DNA of 64,000 nt. It comes from Nitrosovibrio sp. Nv4 (GTDB lineage: Bacteria > Pseudomonadota > Gammaproteobacteria > Burkholderiales > Nitrosomonadaceae). Below, one piece after another: positions 44,366-52,319 of this stretch. The position numbers and the translations under genes were made by a program. Location: assembly GCF_900215485.1 (NCBI RefSeq), contig NZ_OCMZ01000002.1, forward strand, positions 558,001 through 622,000, in the 5' to 3' direction. Below the pieces are notes generated by a model. The model searched no databases, was not told the origin of the DNA, and saw only the letters and a list, made by a program, of their open reading frames with translations. How positions within the stretch are numbered: position 1 is the first letter of the stretch; every line of letters begins with the position of its first letter.

Positions 44366-45469
44366 ATCAGTACTAATGGTCTTCTTGCGTCGCCCCATAA
44401 ACCCGATCAGGGCCAGGCCCGCAAGAAGGAGCGCAGGGATCTCCGGCTCCGGGACTGCGATAACGAGGGCCTGCCCGGCGTTATTAATGTCCGTTGCGTT
44501 ACTTAGGAAAACCCCGTCCGGCAGATCAACCAGTGAATTGAGGTCCATCATGCCTTCCCCATCGGGACCGGTGATGAAGGCATGGCTCTCTCCTGTTGCC
44601 GTGTCAGAATGGCCCACCACCTGCCCAGCATCGTTGATGCCCAAGGCCCAACTGTCATCCCCGCCTAAAGTGCCAAGGTCCCTCATGCCCAACCCATCAG
44701 GGCCGGTGATGAAAGCATGGCTCTCTCCTGTTGCCGTGTCAGAATAGCCCACCACCTGCCCGGCATCGTTGATGCCGAAAGCGCCGCTGTCATCGCCGCC
44801 TAACGTGCCAGGGTCCCTCATGCCCATTGCATCAGGACCAGTGATAAATGCACGGTGCCCGCCTTCCGCTGTATAAGACCTTCCCACCACCTGCCCCGCG
44901 TCGTTGATGTCCCCCCTATCACCAAAAATGCCAAGGTCCCTCATACCCATCCCATTGGGACCGGTGACAAACATGTGCTGACCCCCCGTTGAAATTTGCG
45001 AAATTCCCATCACCTGGCCAGCATCGTTGATGGCGTGAGCCATGCTGAATTCCCCCCCTAAAGTACCAAGGTCCCTCATGCCCATCCCATCGGGACCGGT
45101 GATGAACGCATGGTAGTGAAAGCCTCCAGCCGGACTAGAGCCCCCTACCACTTGCCCGGCATCGTTGATGCCGAGAGCATAAGCTAAAGCGTCAAGTTCC
45201 CTTATGCCTTCCCCATCGGGGCCAGTGATGAAAGCATGGGTGTCCCCTCCATCCGTGAGAGATATTAGCACCACCTGCCCCAGATTGTTTATGTCATAAG
45301 CCACGTTGTAATCACCGCCTAGAGCATCAAAGGGAGTTATGGTCCTGATGTTGAGGTCCACGAGATATGGACGAAATTGGGCATTTGCATGATTAACTGG
45401 GCCAAGACTAGTAACCAAGGCTGCGGCGAGGATAAAGCTGCGGACTTTGAAGCAATGGTTAAGTATCAT
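44360..45469 (-). CDS. HAF-repeat PEP-CTERM protein 4
   Basis: 369 residues from the ATG 45467-45469 (AAAGGAGATACG upstream). Signal peptide FILAAALVTSLGPVNHANA-Q, seven HAF repeats (HAFITGPDGLGMRDLGTLGG; GINDAGQVVGYSDTATGES), then LNSLVDLPDGVFLSNATDIN and a sorting signal VPEPEIPALLLAGLALIGFM where the usual PEPETYA is changed to PEPEIPA. Part of the duplicated block with the upstream repeat and a truncated SRAP gene. Confidence 0.85.
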   Translation of the reverse strand: MILNHCFKVRSFILAAALVTSLGPVNHANAQFRPYLVDLNIRTITPFDALGGDYNVAYDINNLGQVVLISLTDGGDTHAFITGPDGEGIRELDALAYALGINDAGQVVGGSSPAGGFHYHAFITGPDGMGMRDLGTLGGEFSMAHAINDAGQVMGISQISTGGQHMFVTGPNGMGMRDLGIFGDRGDINDAGQVVGRSYTAEGGHRAFITGPDAMGMRDPGTLGGDDSGAFGINDAGQVVGYSDTATGESHAFITGPDGLGMRDLGTLGGDDSWALGINDAGQVVGHSDTATGESHAFITGPDGEGMMDLNSLVDLPDGVFLSNATDINNAGQALVIAVPEPEIPALLLAGLALIGFMGRRKKTISTDV

Positions 45470-45510
45470 CGTATCTCCTTTGGCAAAGGTTCGTTTAGCA
45501 TCCATTGCTT

Positions 45511-45550
45511 CAAATTAGGTGATGGAACTCAAGCTGTCAAAGACAAATTT
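45511..45550 (+). repeat. Dispersed HAF/SRAP upstream repeat, copy 4
   Basis: CAAATTAGGTGATGGAACTC followed by AAGCTGTCAAAGACAAATTT. Nearly identical to copy 2. Lies between HAF gene 4 and the truncated SRAP start. Confidence 0.7.
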
Positions 45551-45556
45551 CTATTT

Positions 45557-45607
45557 ATGTGCGGACGATTCGAGCAACCCCCGAAGACGTCATGCATTCT
45601 GACGTGA
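45557..45607 (+). pseudogene. SRAP peptidase, N-terminal scrap
   Basis: MCGRFEQ, identical to the start of the intact SRAP, then an unrelated PPKTSCILT and a TGA. The gene is cut after seven codons. It marks the right edge of duplicated block B. Confidence 0.7.
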
Positions 45608-45650
45608 AATGCGGTTATTAGGATTACGGTCAGACCTTAAAGATCAGGAC

Positions 45651-46403
45651 TTACGGCCTGAACCCCAACGTTCTCATGGCCGGCACTATCGACTGCCTTG
45701 ATGCTTCATAGTCTGACCAGGGAGTATTTCCTTTCTCCAGCCGGTCTTGAACGTTGGAGGCGTTCCAGCGAGCTGCACTTGTCAGGCCGGGCAGCTCTTC
45801 CCATGCCAGCGGCACAGATACCCCCAGGCCAGGGCGAGCACGAGCTGACCAGGCGCATATGGTCGTGGCGCCAAAGCCGTTGCGCAGGTAATCGATAAAG
45901 ATTTTTCCCCTCCGGTTGCTCGGTCCGCTCTTCGCGACAAAACGTTGGGGTATCGTCTTGGCCAGGTGCACGACGATAGCCTGGGAGAAGTCCTTTACCG
46001 TATCCCAGTCCCGCAATCTCTTGAGCGGAACAACGACATGCAAACCCTTTCCTCCGCTGGTCTTGAGGAAGGACTTCAACCCCAATTCATTGAGAAACAC
46101 GCGCACGAGCTGCGCTGCTTGCTGCATATGCTCCCATTCAAGCCCTTCTCCTGGATCGAGGTCGAACGTCATTCTGTCGGGTTTGCCGATAGCGTTTTTG
46201 GTGGCGTTCCAGGTGTGAAATTCGATCACGTTCATTTGTGCCGCTGACAGGATTCCCTCAGTCGTTGAGATTTCCAGATACGGCGGATGATCAGGATGCA
46301 GCGCCGGATCGATCTGAATAACACCCGGCATCTTGGCGTTTTCCAGATGCTTCTGAAAAAACAAGTTTTTGTCTCTTTCGTAGCTGTTTATTTCCAGATG
46401 CAT
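45651..46403 (-). pseudogene. ligD: DNA ligase D, isolated polymerase domain
   Basis: 250 residues from the first ATG. LigD polymerase (primase-like) domain features: LFFQKHLENAKMPGVIQI, TTEGILSAAQMNVIEFHTWN, the metal-binding DLD in RMTFDLDPGEGLEWEHM, LKTSGGKGLHVVVPLKR, and FIDYLRNGFGATTICAWSAR. The ligase and nuclease domains, and the first 40 or so residues of this domain, are absent. LigD works with Ku in non-homologous end joining. Could be made as a stand-alone polymerase, but more likely a fragment. Confidence 0.7.
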
Positions 46404-46591
46404 GCGGCAGCTGGCTGCGAATTCTGCTCCTCGATCACATTCCTACTACTCTCGACCATGTCGTGGAACTGTATATTCATATTTCACTTAAGGAGAAAAC
46501 AAGCTAGGGGAAAGGTAGGATTTTCTTGCTCCATTTACAGTTGATAACGTCCTTTATCATTCATAAACGGGAATTGAAAAAAGATGATCTA

Positions 46592-46733
46592 GTGCAACCC
46601 CTGCACTCGAGCACGGGGCCGACAATGGCCGGTGGAGGAGTGGCTGGGGCATGCGAATATTGCCACGACCCGGATTTACGATCATCGCAAGACCCGGCCG
46701 GAGGATAGTCCAACGTTTAAGATTTTTTATTGA
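46592..46733 (+). pseudogene. Tyrosine recombinase (phage integrase), C-terminal scrap
   Basis: Across two frames the DNA reads ALEHGAD, then EEWLGHANIATTRIYDHRKT and RPEDSPTFKI ending at TGA 46731-46733. LGHANIATTRIYDHR is the C-terminal active-site block of tyrosine recombinases with the catalytic Tyr (RIY). The upstream Arg and His boxes are missing and a frameshift lies near 46625. It marks the former integration end of a mobile element. Confidence 0.65.
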
Positions 46734-46742
46734 CATTCCCAA

Positions 46743-47057
46743 TTAGCTTTTTCGCCTTCCGAGATCGATGAGAATTTTATCTACCACGTTGTTAAATATC
46801 CTAACTTTTTCCTCATCCCATATCTTATTTATTATTTTAATTTCACTAAACAAAGAATCATTGGGCTCTTTCTTTTTAATTTTGTTTTTTAAATTTTCGA
46901 TATTGCCGTTAAGTAAATAATCAAAATCGCTCAACGATCCTTTGAACTCATCTCTTTTACCTATAATGACTCGTGCATTCTCATTGGCATTCTCAGCTCC
47001 TTCAAGGCACTTATTCAGGGCAAGTATGCAATTTCCTCTATAGAATCTCTGGAACAA
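46743..47057 (-). CDS. AT-rich hypothetical protein
   Basis: 104 residues of low-GC DNA unlike its neighbours. Helical and charged: NKCLEGAENANENARVIIGK, DFDYLLNGNIENLKNKIKKK and IINKIWDEEKVRIFNNVVDK. No family recognised and no clear ribosome site. It could be the end of a larger, transferred gene. The plus strand next to it (47033-47180) has an open stretch with no known pattern. Confidence 0.35.
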   Translation of the reverse strand: MFQRFYRGNCILALNKCLEGAENANENARVIIGKRDEFKGSLSDFDYLLNGNIENLKNKIKKKEPNDSLFSEIKIINKIWDEEKVRIFNNVVDKILIDLGRRKS

Positions 47058-47252
47058 AAACCCGATTCAGAATTTAAACAAAAATCTGTAGCAGAGGATT
47101 TGGCCGGTGTTGGCGCCGATAAGGATAAAGAGCTACTCGACCAAGCGAAATCCCGATCGGTACATCAAGTCCCTTCGTAATTAGAGAAAAAAGAAAAGGC
47201 TCGGGTTTGCCCAGCACAACCCGACTATGGATATTTCAGAAGAGGTAAAACA

Positions 47253-47753
47253 TCACATATCGAGCCGCTTGGCCTTCCAATAGGCGGACTTCCAGTAGCT
47301 TTCATTCAATCCGGAAATGGTAACGCCTTGTCTGGTTGAGGCATGGAGAAATCTGCCATCCTCCAGATATACGCCTACATGCCTCCCCGTCATGCCGGTC
47401 TTGAAAAAAACCAGATCGCCTGCCCGTAACTGATCTTTCGCTATGGTCTCGCCCAGCTGCGCCTGGAACTCGGTCGATCGCGGCAGTACCATGCCGAGCC
47501 TGGTTTTGAATGTGACGTGAACAAAACCGGAACAATCAATACCATTTCTGCTTAATCCGCCCATCCGGTATTTCGTATTTTTCCATTGGTTATATTGCTG
47601 ATACAGGGTTTCCTTCACGAGCTCGGTATTATCCAGGTCCACCTTTGCGCCAGGCAGATACACGATCTTTGGCGCACCCCTTTCCGGCACGCTGCTGCAG
47701 CCAATGAGCGCCGTGATCGTGAACACGGCCGCAATCCATCGGCTATTTTTCAT
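47253..47753 (-). CDS. NlpC/P60 family lipoprotein (peptidoglycan endopeptidase)
   Basis: 166 residues from the ATG 47751-47753 (MKNSRWIAAVFTITALIGCS): signal peptide with an LIGC lipobox. NlpC/P60 catalytic triad: Cys in RNGIDCSGFVHV, His in GRHVGVYLEDG and His in RFLHASTRQGV. It cuts the gamma-D-Glu-DAP bond in peptidoglycan stem peptides from the outer-membrane side. Length and order fit the Spr/NlpC type. Confidence 0.85.
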   Translation of the reverse strand: MKNSRWIAAVFTITALIGCSSVPERGAPKIVYLPGAKVDLDNTELVKETLYQQYNQWKNTKYRMGGLSRNGIDCSGFVHVTFKTRLGMVLPRSTEFQAQLGETIAKDQLRAGDLVFFKTGMTGRHVGVYLEDGRFLHASTRQGVTISGLNESYWKSAYWKAKRLDM

Positions 47754-47943
47754 GAGCTTGCCGTTGGAATAAATTGTTTTCCTGAAACATAACAATTATC
47801 CAGATATCATATGAAAGCATAAATCGTCACGGTTGTGGCTACCCAATACATCGGCAATTGGCCTAGTCGTTCACACTATCACGATCCCATCTATGCTTTT
47901 GCAAGATGCCACCGGGTAAAGCTTCCCCATCTACTTATGCCCG

Positions 47944-48321
47944 TTATGGCATTTTATAATCCACGGTCAGCATTTCCAGAAGGTGCCCGCTGGGATCGCG
48001 AAAATAGACGCCTCGCCCGCCGTCGTTATGGTTGATGCTCATGTTATCAGGGTTGAAGGGACCGCTGCCGTATTTGATATTTTCCACTTTCAGCCGCTCG
48101 AATACCTCGTCGAATTCCTGTTCCGTTACTTTGAATGCATAGTGAAGGGAGTCGAATTTTTCTCTGTTATCGAAATCAAGAGAAAGCGTATCGTTTACCT
48201 TTACCACCGTGAAATGGGAAAACTCGCCGACGTACTCGAAACCGAATATTCTGGAATAGAATTTTGCGGATTCAACCTTGTCATGGGAAGGCACAATAGT
48301 GTGATTAAGTGTAATTGCCAT
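47944..48321 (-). CDS. VOC family protein (glyoxalase/dioxygenase fold)
   Basis: 125 residues from the ATG 48319-48321 (GGAGAGGAATTT upstream). Two beta-alpha-beta-beta-beta modules: ITLNHTIVPSHDKVESAKFY and SRIFGFEYVGE at the start, and RGVYFRDPSGHLLEMLTVDY at the end with the metal glutamate. Histidines at HTIVPS and near SLHYAFKV complete a probable metal site. Substrate unknown. Confidence 0.8.
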   Translation of the reverse strand: MAITLNHTIVPSHDKVESAKFYSRIFGFEYVGEFSHFTVVKVNDTLSLDFDNREKFDSLHYAFKVTEQEFDEVFERLKVENIKYGSGPFNPDNMSINHNDGGRGVYFRDPSGHLLEMLTVDYKMP

Positions 48322-48424
48322 AAATTCCTCTCCGGATGAACCATTCATTGTTGAACTGCGTCAGTTGGGCGAAAAAACAGCCCCTAACCTTCCGTAAAGT
48401 ACAACTCCAGGTTACGACATCAGA

Positions 48425-49771
48425 TTATTGCTTCTGAAAGTCATATACGGACCCCATCGCCAGTATGTTCGTGAGCTCCTCCAGTGCAGCGCGGCTCTCC
48501 CGCAGGAGTAACGGATCGGCCAAATCCGATGGCGAGATACGTTCACGATAATGTTTCTCAATCCACCCTTTAAGCGCATTGTAGAGATCCTGATCGAGAA
48601 TAACCCTGCTACCCTCTCTTACTGATTGGAATTCCGGTTCGGTAAGTACGACGCGCAACCGCAGGCAAGCCGGTCCGCCGCCGTTTTTCATGCTTTGGCG
48701 CAGATTCACGTATTCCACCGAGGTAATGGGATTGGCCGTGTCCTGAATGATGCGTTCAAGAAAGGCCCTTGCCAAGTCCGATTCCTGACATTCGGAAGGC
48801 GCCAGGATCATCATTCCCCCATAGGAAAGACTGATTAACTGACTGTTAAACAAATAAGTGCTTACTGCCTCGGCAAGGGCGATATCCGATTCCCCGGCCC
48901 TTATGAAATGAATCGGATAATCGCAACTCCTTGTTATTCTTTCTTCCATCTCCCGCCAATCGCGGAATGCCGCCTCGTGATAGAGCAGCACGTTGCAATT
49001 CGCCACCGCAAGCACGTCATTGTGAAATGCGCCGGCATCAATGGCAGCCGGATTTTGTTGTACGAAAAGCGTTTTTCCCTGTCTGATCCGGTGGAGTCTG
49101 GAAATCGCCTCACTCGCTTCCAGCGATTGGCGCGCGGGAAACTTCAGCGGTTTCGCATCGTTGGCTACATTCGCGGAACGACCGAATACGAAAATCTCCA
49201 AACCGGTTTCGCCATGATCTGAACATAAGCGCATATGATTGGCTGCCCCCTCATCGGCAAAATACAGATTCGGCGGCAGAGGATCATGGTGTTCGAAGTA
49301 TCGCTCATCGCAGAAAACCCGCTTCAAAATCGCGGCGGTGGCGGGCGGCTCGATGCTTCGATGAACTTGCGAGGGTAGATTGGCAGGGGTAATGTGCACC
49401 TTGCCGTTCTCTGTATCCGCGCCCGGTGAAACCGTAGCAGCATTTGCGACCCACATGCTGGAGGCCGAGCAGCATGCCCGAAGCAGCCCAGGCGCGGCCT
49501 TGGCGCACTGACCGATGACGGAAGCATCATTACCGGAAAATCCCAGCTTCCTGAGTATGCCAACCGCCGGGCGGTCCTGCGGTGGCAATACGCCTTGTCT
49601 GATGCCCAGATCGAAAAGATGCTTCATTTTCGCCAAGCCCTGAAGCGCCGCTTCCCGAGGGTTGGAGTCAGTCAGTGCATTTTCCGCCGCGGCGATGTTT
49701 CCCACCGCTAATCCGCTGTAGTTATGGGTCGGTCCGACCAACCCATCGAAGTTGATTTCGTGTGCATTCAT
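48425..49771 (-). CDS. astB: Succinylarginine dihydrolase
   Basis: 448 residues from the ATG 49769-49771 (MNAHEINFDGLVGPTHNYSG), the expected length. Family landmarks: GPTHNYSGLAVGN at the start, MWVANAATVSPGADTENGKV, NLYFADEGAANHMRLCSDHG with the catalytic Glu, DAGAFHNDVLAVANCNVLLY with the catalytic His, and MKNGGGPACLRLRVVL with the nucleophile Cys. It releases two ammonia and CO2 from N2-succinylarginine in the AST arginine-degradation pathway. No other ast gene lies here, so the role of this lone gene is unclear; an ammonia source is plausible. Confidence 0.93.
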   Translation of the reverse strand: MNAHEINFDGLVGPTHNYSGLAVGNIAAAENALTDSNPREAALQGLAKMKHLFDLGIRQGVLPPQDRPAVGILRKLGFSGNDASVIGQCAKAAPGLLRACCSASSMWVANAATVSPGADTENGKVHITPANLPSQVHRSIEPPATAAILKRVFCDERYFEHHDPLPPNLYFADEGAANHMRLCSDHGETGLEIFVFGRSANVANDAKPLKFPARQSLEASEAISRLHRIRQGKTLFVQQNPAAIDAGAFHNDVLAVANCNVLLYHEAAFRDWREMEERITRSCDYPIHFIRAGESDIALAEAVSTYLFNSQLISLSYGGMMILAPSECQESDLARAFLERIIQDTANPITSVEYVNLRQSMKNGGGPACLRLRVVLTEPEFQSVREGSRVILDQDLYNALKGWIEKHYRERISPSDLADPLLLRESRAALEELTNILAMGSVYDFQKQ

Positions 49772-49821
49772 GTATGCGTGCAAGCAACTCGCTTAATTAC
49801 CTTTCCCATAATTCAGTGATT

Positions 49822-50130
49822 TTAGCTCTGCGGAAGAGACTGTTCATGACCTGCAATTTTCCGGGGTAATGGAATCGCATTGGCGGCAGCATTTTCGAGC
49901 CGCCGGGCCTTTTTCTCCAGAACCCCAATCACCAGTTTCTGGATGCGCTTGTGAGGAAGCGCTTCGCCTGCCGCCCATCGGGAAACCGTTGACGGAGCAA
50001 ATTCGAATTCATCCGCGATAGCCCGTTGAGAGACGCCTGCAATGTCGCCGTGCTCGACAAGCCATGAGAATTCCGCTGAATCGCCATTCCATTCCGCGCA
50101 AATCTGCCGATACTGCTCTATGGTAACCAT
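49822..50130 (-). CDS. Helix-turn-helix protein (XRE-like)
   Basis: 102 residues. The HTH core is GVSQRAIADEFEFAPSTVSR and WAAGEALPHKRIQ, with the recognition helix at STVSRWAAG. The N-terminus (YRQICAEWNGDSAEFSWLVE) is a helical cap. Probably a DNA-binding regulator of a nearby or distant gene. It precedes an AT-rich region with possible operators near 50150-50250. Confidence 0.7.
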   Translation of the reverse strand: MVTIEQYRQICAEWNGDSAEFSWLVEHGDIAGVSQRAIADEFEFAPSTVSRWAAGEALPHKRIQKLVIGVLEKKARRLENAAANAIPLPRKIAGHEQSLPQS

Positions 50131-50518
50131 TACTCAACTTCCTCCAGTTGTGATATCTCTACAAGCAATATTATTTGCATAATGGAATTATTTATAGTCG
50201 AGTTTATTCAGTGTGTCAACTCGTTATATCAATAACTGGAATTGATTATTCATTAAGTCACCGAATCGCTCGCTGTATCGTGGATTGATTTTCGGCAAGC
50301 CGTCCCTATATAGCGCTATCCATCTACGACGAACAAACCTCTTCGCATCAGATGGAGCGACCGTGGGGGGACAAATACGTGCGGGACAGATACAAATGGC
50401 AGGTGGCCGTGGGTGGTGCCAGAGATATGCAGCAAGCATTCAAATCAGATGCAAAAAAACAGAGATGGAACTTAACACCGTAAAACAGTCTGAACAGGAG
50501 CGAGATAGGAGGGAGAAC

Positions 50519-51247
50519 ATGCTGACGATAACCCGTGCAACTGTCCGAGCGGCTGGCCTTGCCGATGTGGAGCGCATTTTGGCTGAATACAGCGAAGCAA
50601 TCCGGAATTTGCCGCTGGAAGAATCAGCGAATCTCCTATCGCGGCCTTATGACCAGTTCAAGGCAGCCGTCGAGAATGGGCTCTTTTTTATTGTCGAAAA
50701 CGCTGTCGGGAATTTCATGGCCGGTGCAGGCGCTTTTGATCTCGCAGACCCGACCGAGAAAGAACTGGGGATGTGTTATGTCAAGAAAGAGTGGCGCGGC
50801 TATGGATTGCAAACGCTCCTTCTGCAAATAAGGATTTGCGCCGCGACGCTCGGCCAGGTTCCCGATAAAAGCGAGAATAACAGCGCGAACAAAAGCTATG
50901 CAACATTGATTACCGGCGTAAAACCGGCCAATGAATACTCGGCTATAAATACGGTGAACCTTGGATTCAAGCCCTTCGCCACCCCCTCGCCCGCGATCTT
51001 CGCCGCTTGCGTATCCTGTCGAACTCCTCCTGCTTCAGATTCCGGGCGGAAGTGTTGCTGTGATTTTTTCTATCTTTCCGATACCAAGCGTGCGGAAGCA
51101 ATAGAGAAAAGCTTGCAGATGGAGTCCTGGAGCAGGACGAGGAATGACAATCAACTCATTGTCGAGTTAAAAATCCGTCATTTGCTGGACCCGGACTTTC
51201 GAAAGGCGCTGCAAGATATCGCGCGTGAGCTTAAAGGCCCTGAATAG
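50519..51247 (+). CDS. GNAT-like acetyltransferase
   Basis: 242 residues from the ATG at 50519, which has ATAGGAGGGAGAAC directly upstream; the frame is open to 50285 without another good start. N-terminal LTITRATVRAAGLADVERIL and later GMCYVKKEWRGYGLQTLLLQ, the acetyl-CoA binding motif A (R-G-Y-G). The C-terminal half (CVSCRTPPASDSGRKCCCDF; a cysteine cluster CRT..CCC) is unusual for the family and may hold metal. Substrate unknown. Confidence 0.65.
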   Translation: MLTITRATVRAAGLADVERILAEYSEAIRNLPLEESANLLSRPYDQFKAAVENGLFFIVENAVGNFMAGAGAFDLADPTEKELGMCYVKKEWRGYGLQTLLLQIRICAATLGQVPDKSENNSANKSYATLITGVKPANEYSAINTVNLGFKPFATPSPAIFAACVSCRTPPASDSGRKCCCDFFYLSDTKRAEAIEKSLQMESWSRTRNDNQLIVELKIRHLLDPDFRKALQDIARELKGPE

Positions 51248-51463
51248 ATCTTCCACAAAAGGCCATCGCACACACGCGCCGCAAAATCTGCGTTGATCGC
51301 AAGTTTTCACAAGGGGTACAAGGTTAACAGACAGGCGCGCGTGGCGTAGCCTGCTTACCCAAGGAAAAGTTTGCCAAGGTAAGCAAGCAACGCGGCGCCG
51401 GTTTTCCTGAACCCGAGGGACTGCTACGCCCCCGTCGCCACGGCGCCGCGATTTGTCAAAACA

Positions 51464-52081
51464 TCACGCCTTTTTACGGCGCCTGATTACGACACTTACC
51501 AACCCAAGGCCCGCTAACATCATCGCATAAGCCTCAGGTTCCGGGACCGCGGCTGCAATGGTGGTAGTGTTGGTCAAGGAAAAACTCAGGTCATTGAAAA
51601 CACTGGAATTCCCCACTGTATCGTGCAAATCTTCGAAGCTGATCAGGGTTGTATTCGGAAGCCAATTCTGCTCAACCCTTGCATGAAATTGCCCATCCGG
51701 GTTGCTTGAGGCGGGCCCGGTAAAAAAATCATGGCCGGTATTGGTGACATGTAAACGAAACATCAGATCCGTTCCGCTGGCGAAAGGCCCCAGGCTTTTA
51801 GTTTCGCCCACCGAAGAAGCAAGACTATTAAATAGCAGCAGGTCGTTGGACAGATCTCCATCATTACCCGCTTGTCCCGATGCGTTCAGCATGAGATAGA
51901 GATCATTACTATAGACGGTGCCATCGGAATTTCCCTGGTAGGTCGCCACTACTGGATCAGTTGCACTTGCAAAAATCGGCAAACCTTCTGTTCCCGGTGC
52001 AGCGACTGGGGCTGCGTATGCAGAAACCGATGCTATGGAACTCAAAACCCCCGCTATCAACAAGTTAATTTTTTTTGTCAT
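51464..52081 (-). CDS. PEP-CTERM exported protein
   Basis: 205 residues. Signal peptide MTKKINLLIAGVLSSIASVS with AYA-AP cleavage, beta-rich body with DLYLMLNASGQAGNDGDLSN, GPFASGTDLMFRLHVTNTGH and LISFEDLHDTVGNSSVFNDL, and C-terminal signal VPEPEAYAMMLAGLGLVSVV followed by IRRRKKA. A substrate of exosortase. The FEDLHD..D.SFSL ending resembles domains in secreted proteins with a DUF4114-like fold. Confidence 0.8.
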   Translation of the reverse strand: MTKKINLLIAGVLSSIASVSAYAAPVAAPGTEGLPIFASATDPVVATYQGNSDGTVYSNDLYLMLNASGQAGNDGDLSNDLLLFNSLASSVGETKSLGPFASGTDLMFRLHVTNTGHDFFTGPASSNPDGQFHARVEQNWLPNTTLISFEDLHDTVGNSSVFNDLSFSLTNTTTIAAAVPEPEAYAMMLAGLGLVSVVIRRRKKA

Positions 52082-52319
52082 TGGATATCCTTAGGTAAGA
52101 GAAATCAGCAAAATGAGGCGAATGAAAATTACATTGACAGGTCCTCTGGCTCAGCCCGCACTACCACGTTACTACTACACCGCTACAAATCAAATTCGAG
52201 GGTAAATCATATCGTATATTCTCGCAATAAAAATGTGCAGACTCAATGGAATCATCACAGGGACCGGCTCAGCCGTTCAGGATGACCAACTCCACGAAAC
52301 GGGGCCCGGGAAGCCCTGT

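Noticed and set aside
36325-45469. Regular repeats with a period of about 130 bases that could suggest a CRISPR-like or satellite array
   Set aside because: They are in frame and encode HAF protein repeats; units are too long and have no constant-length spacers.
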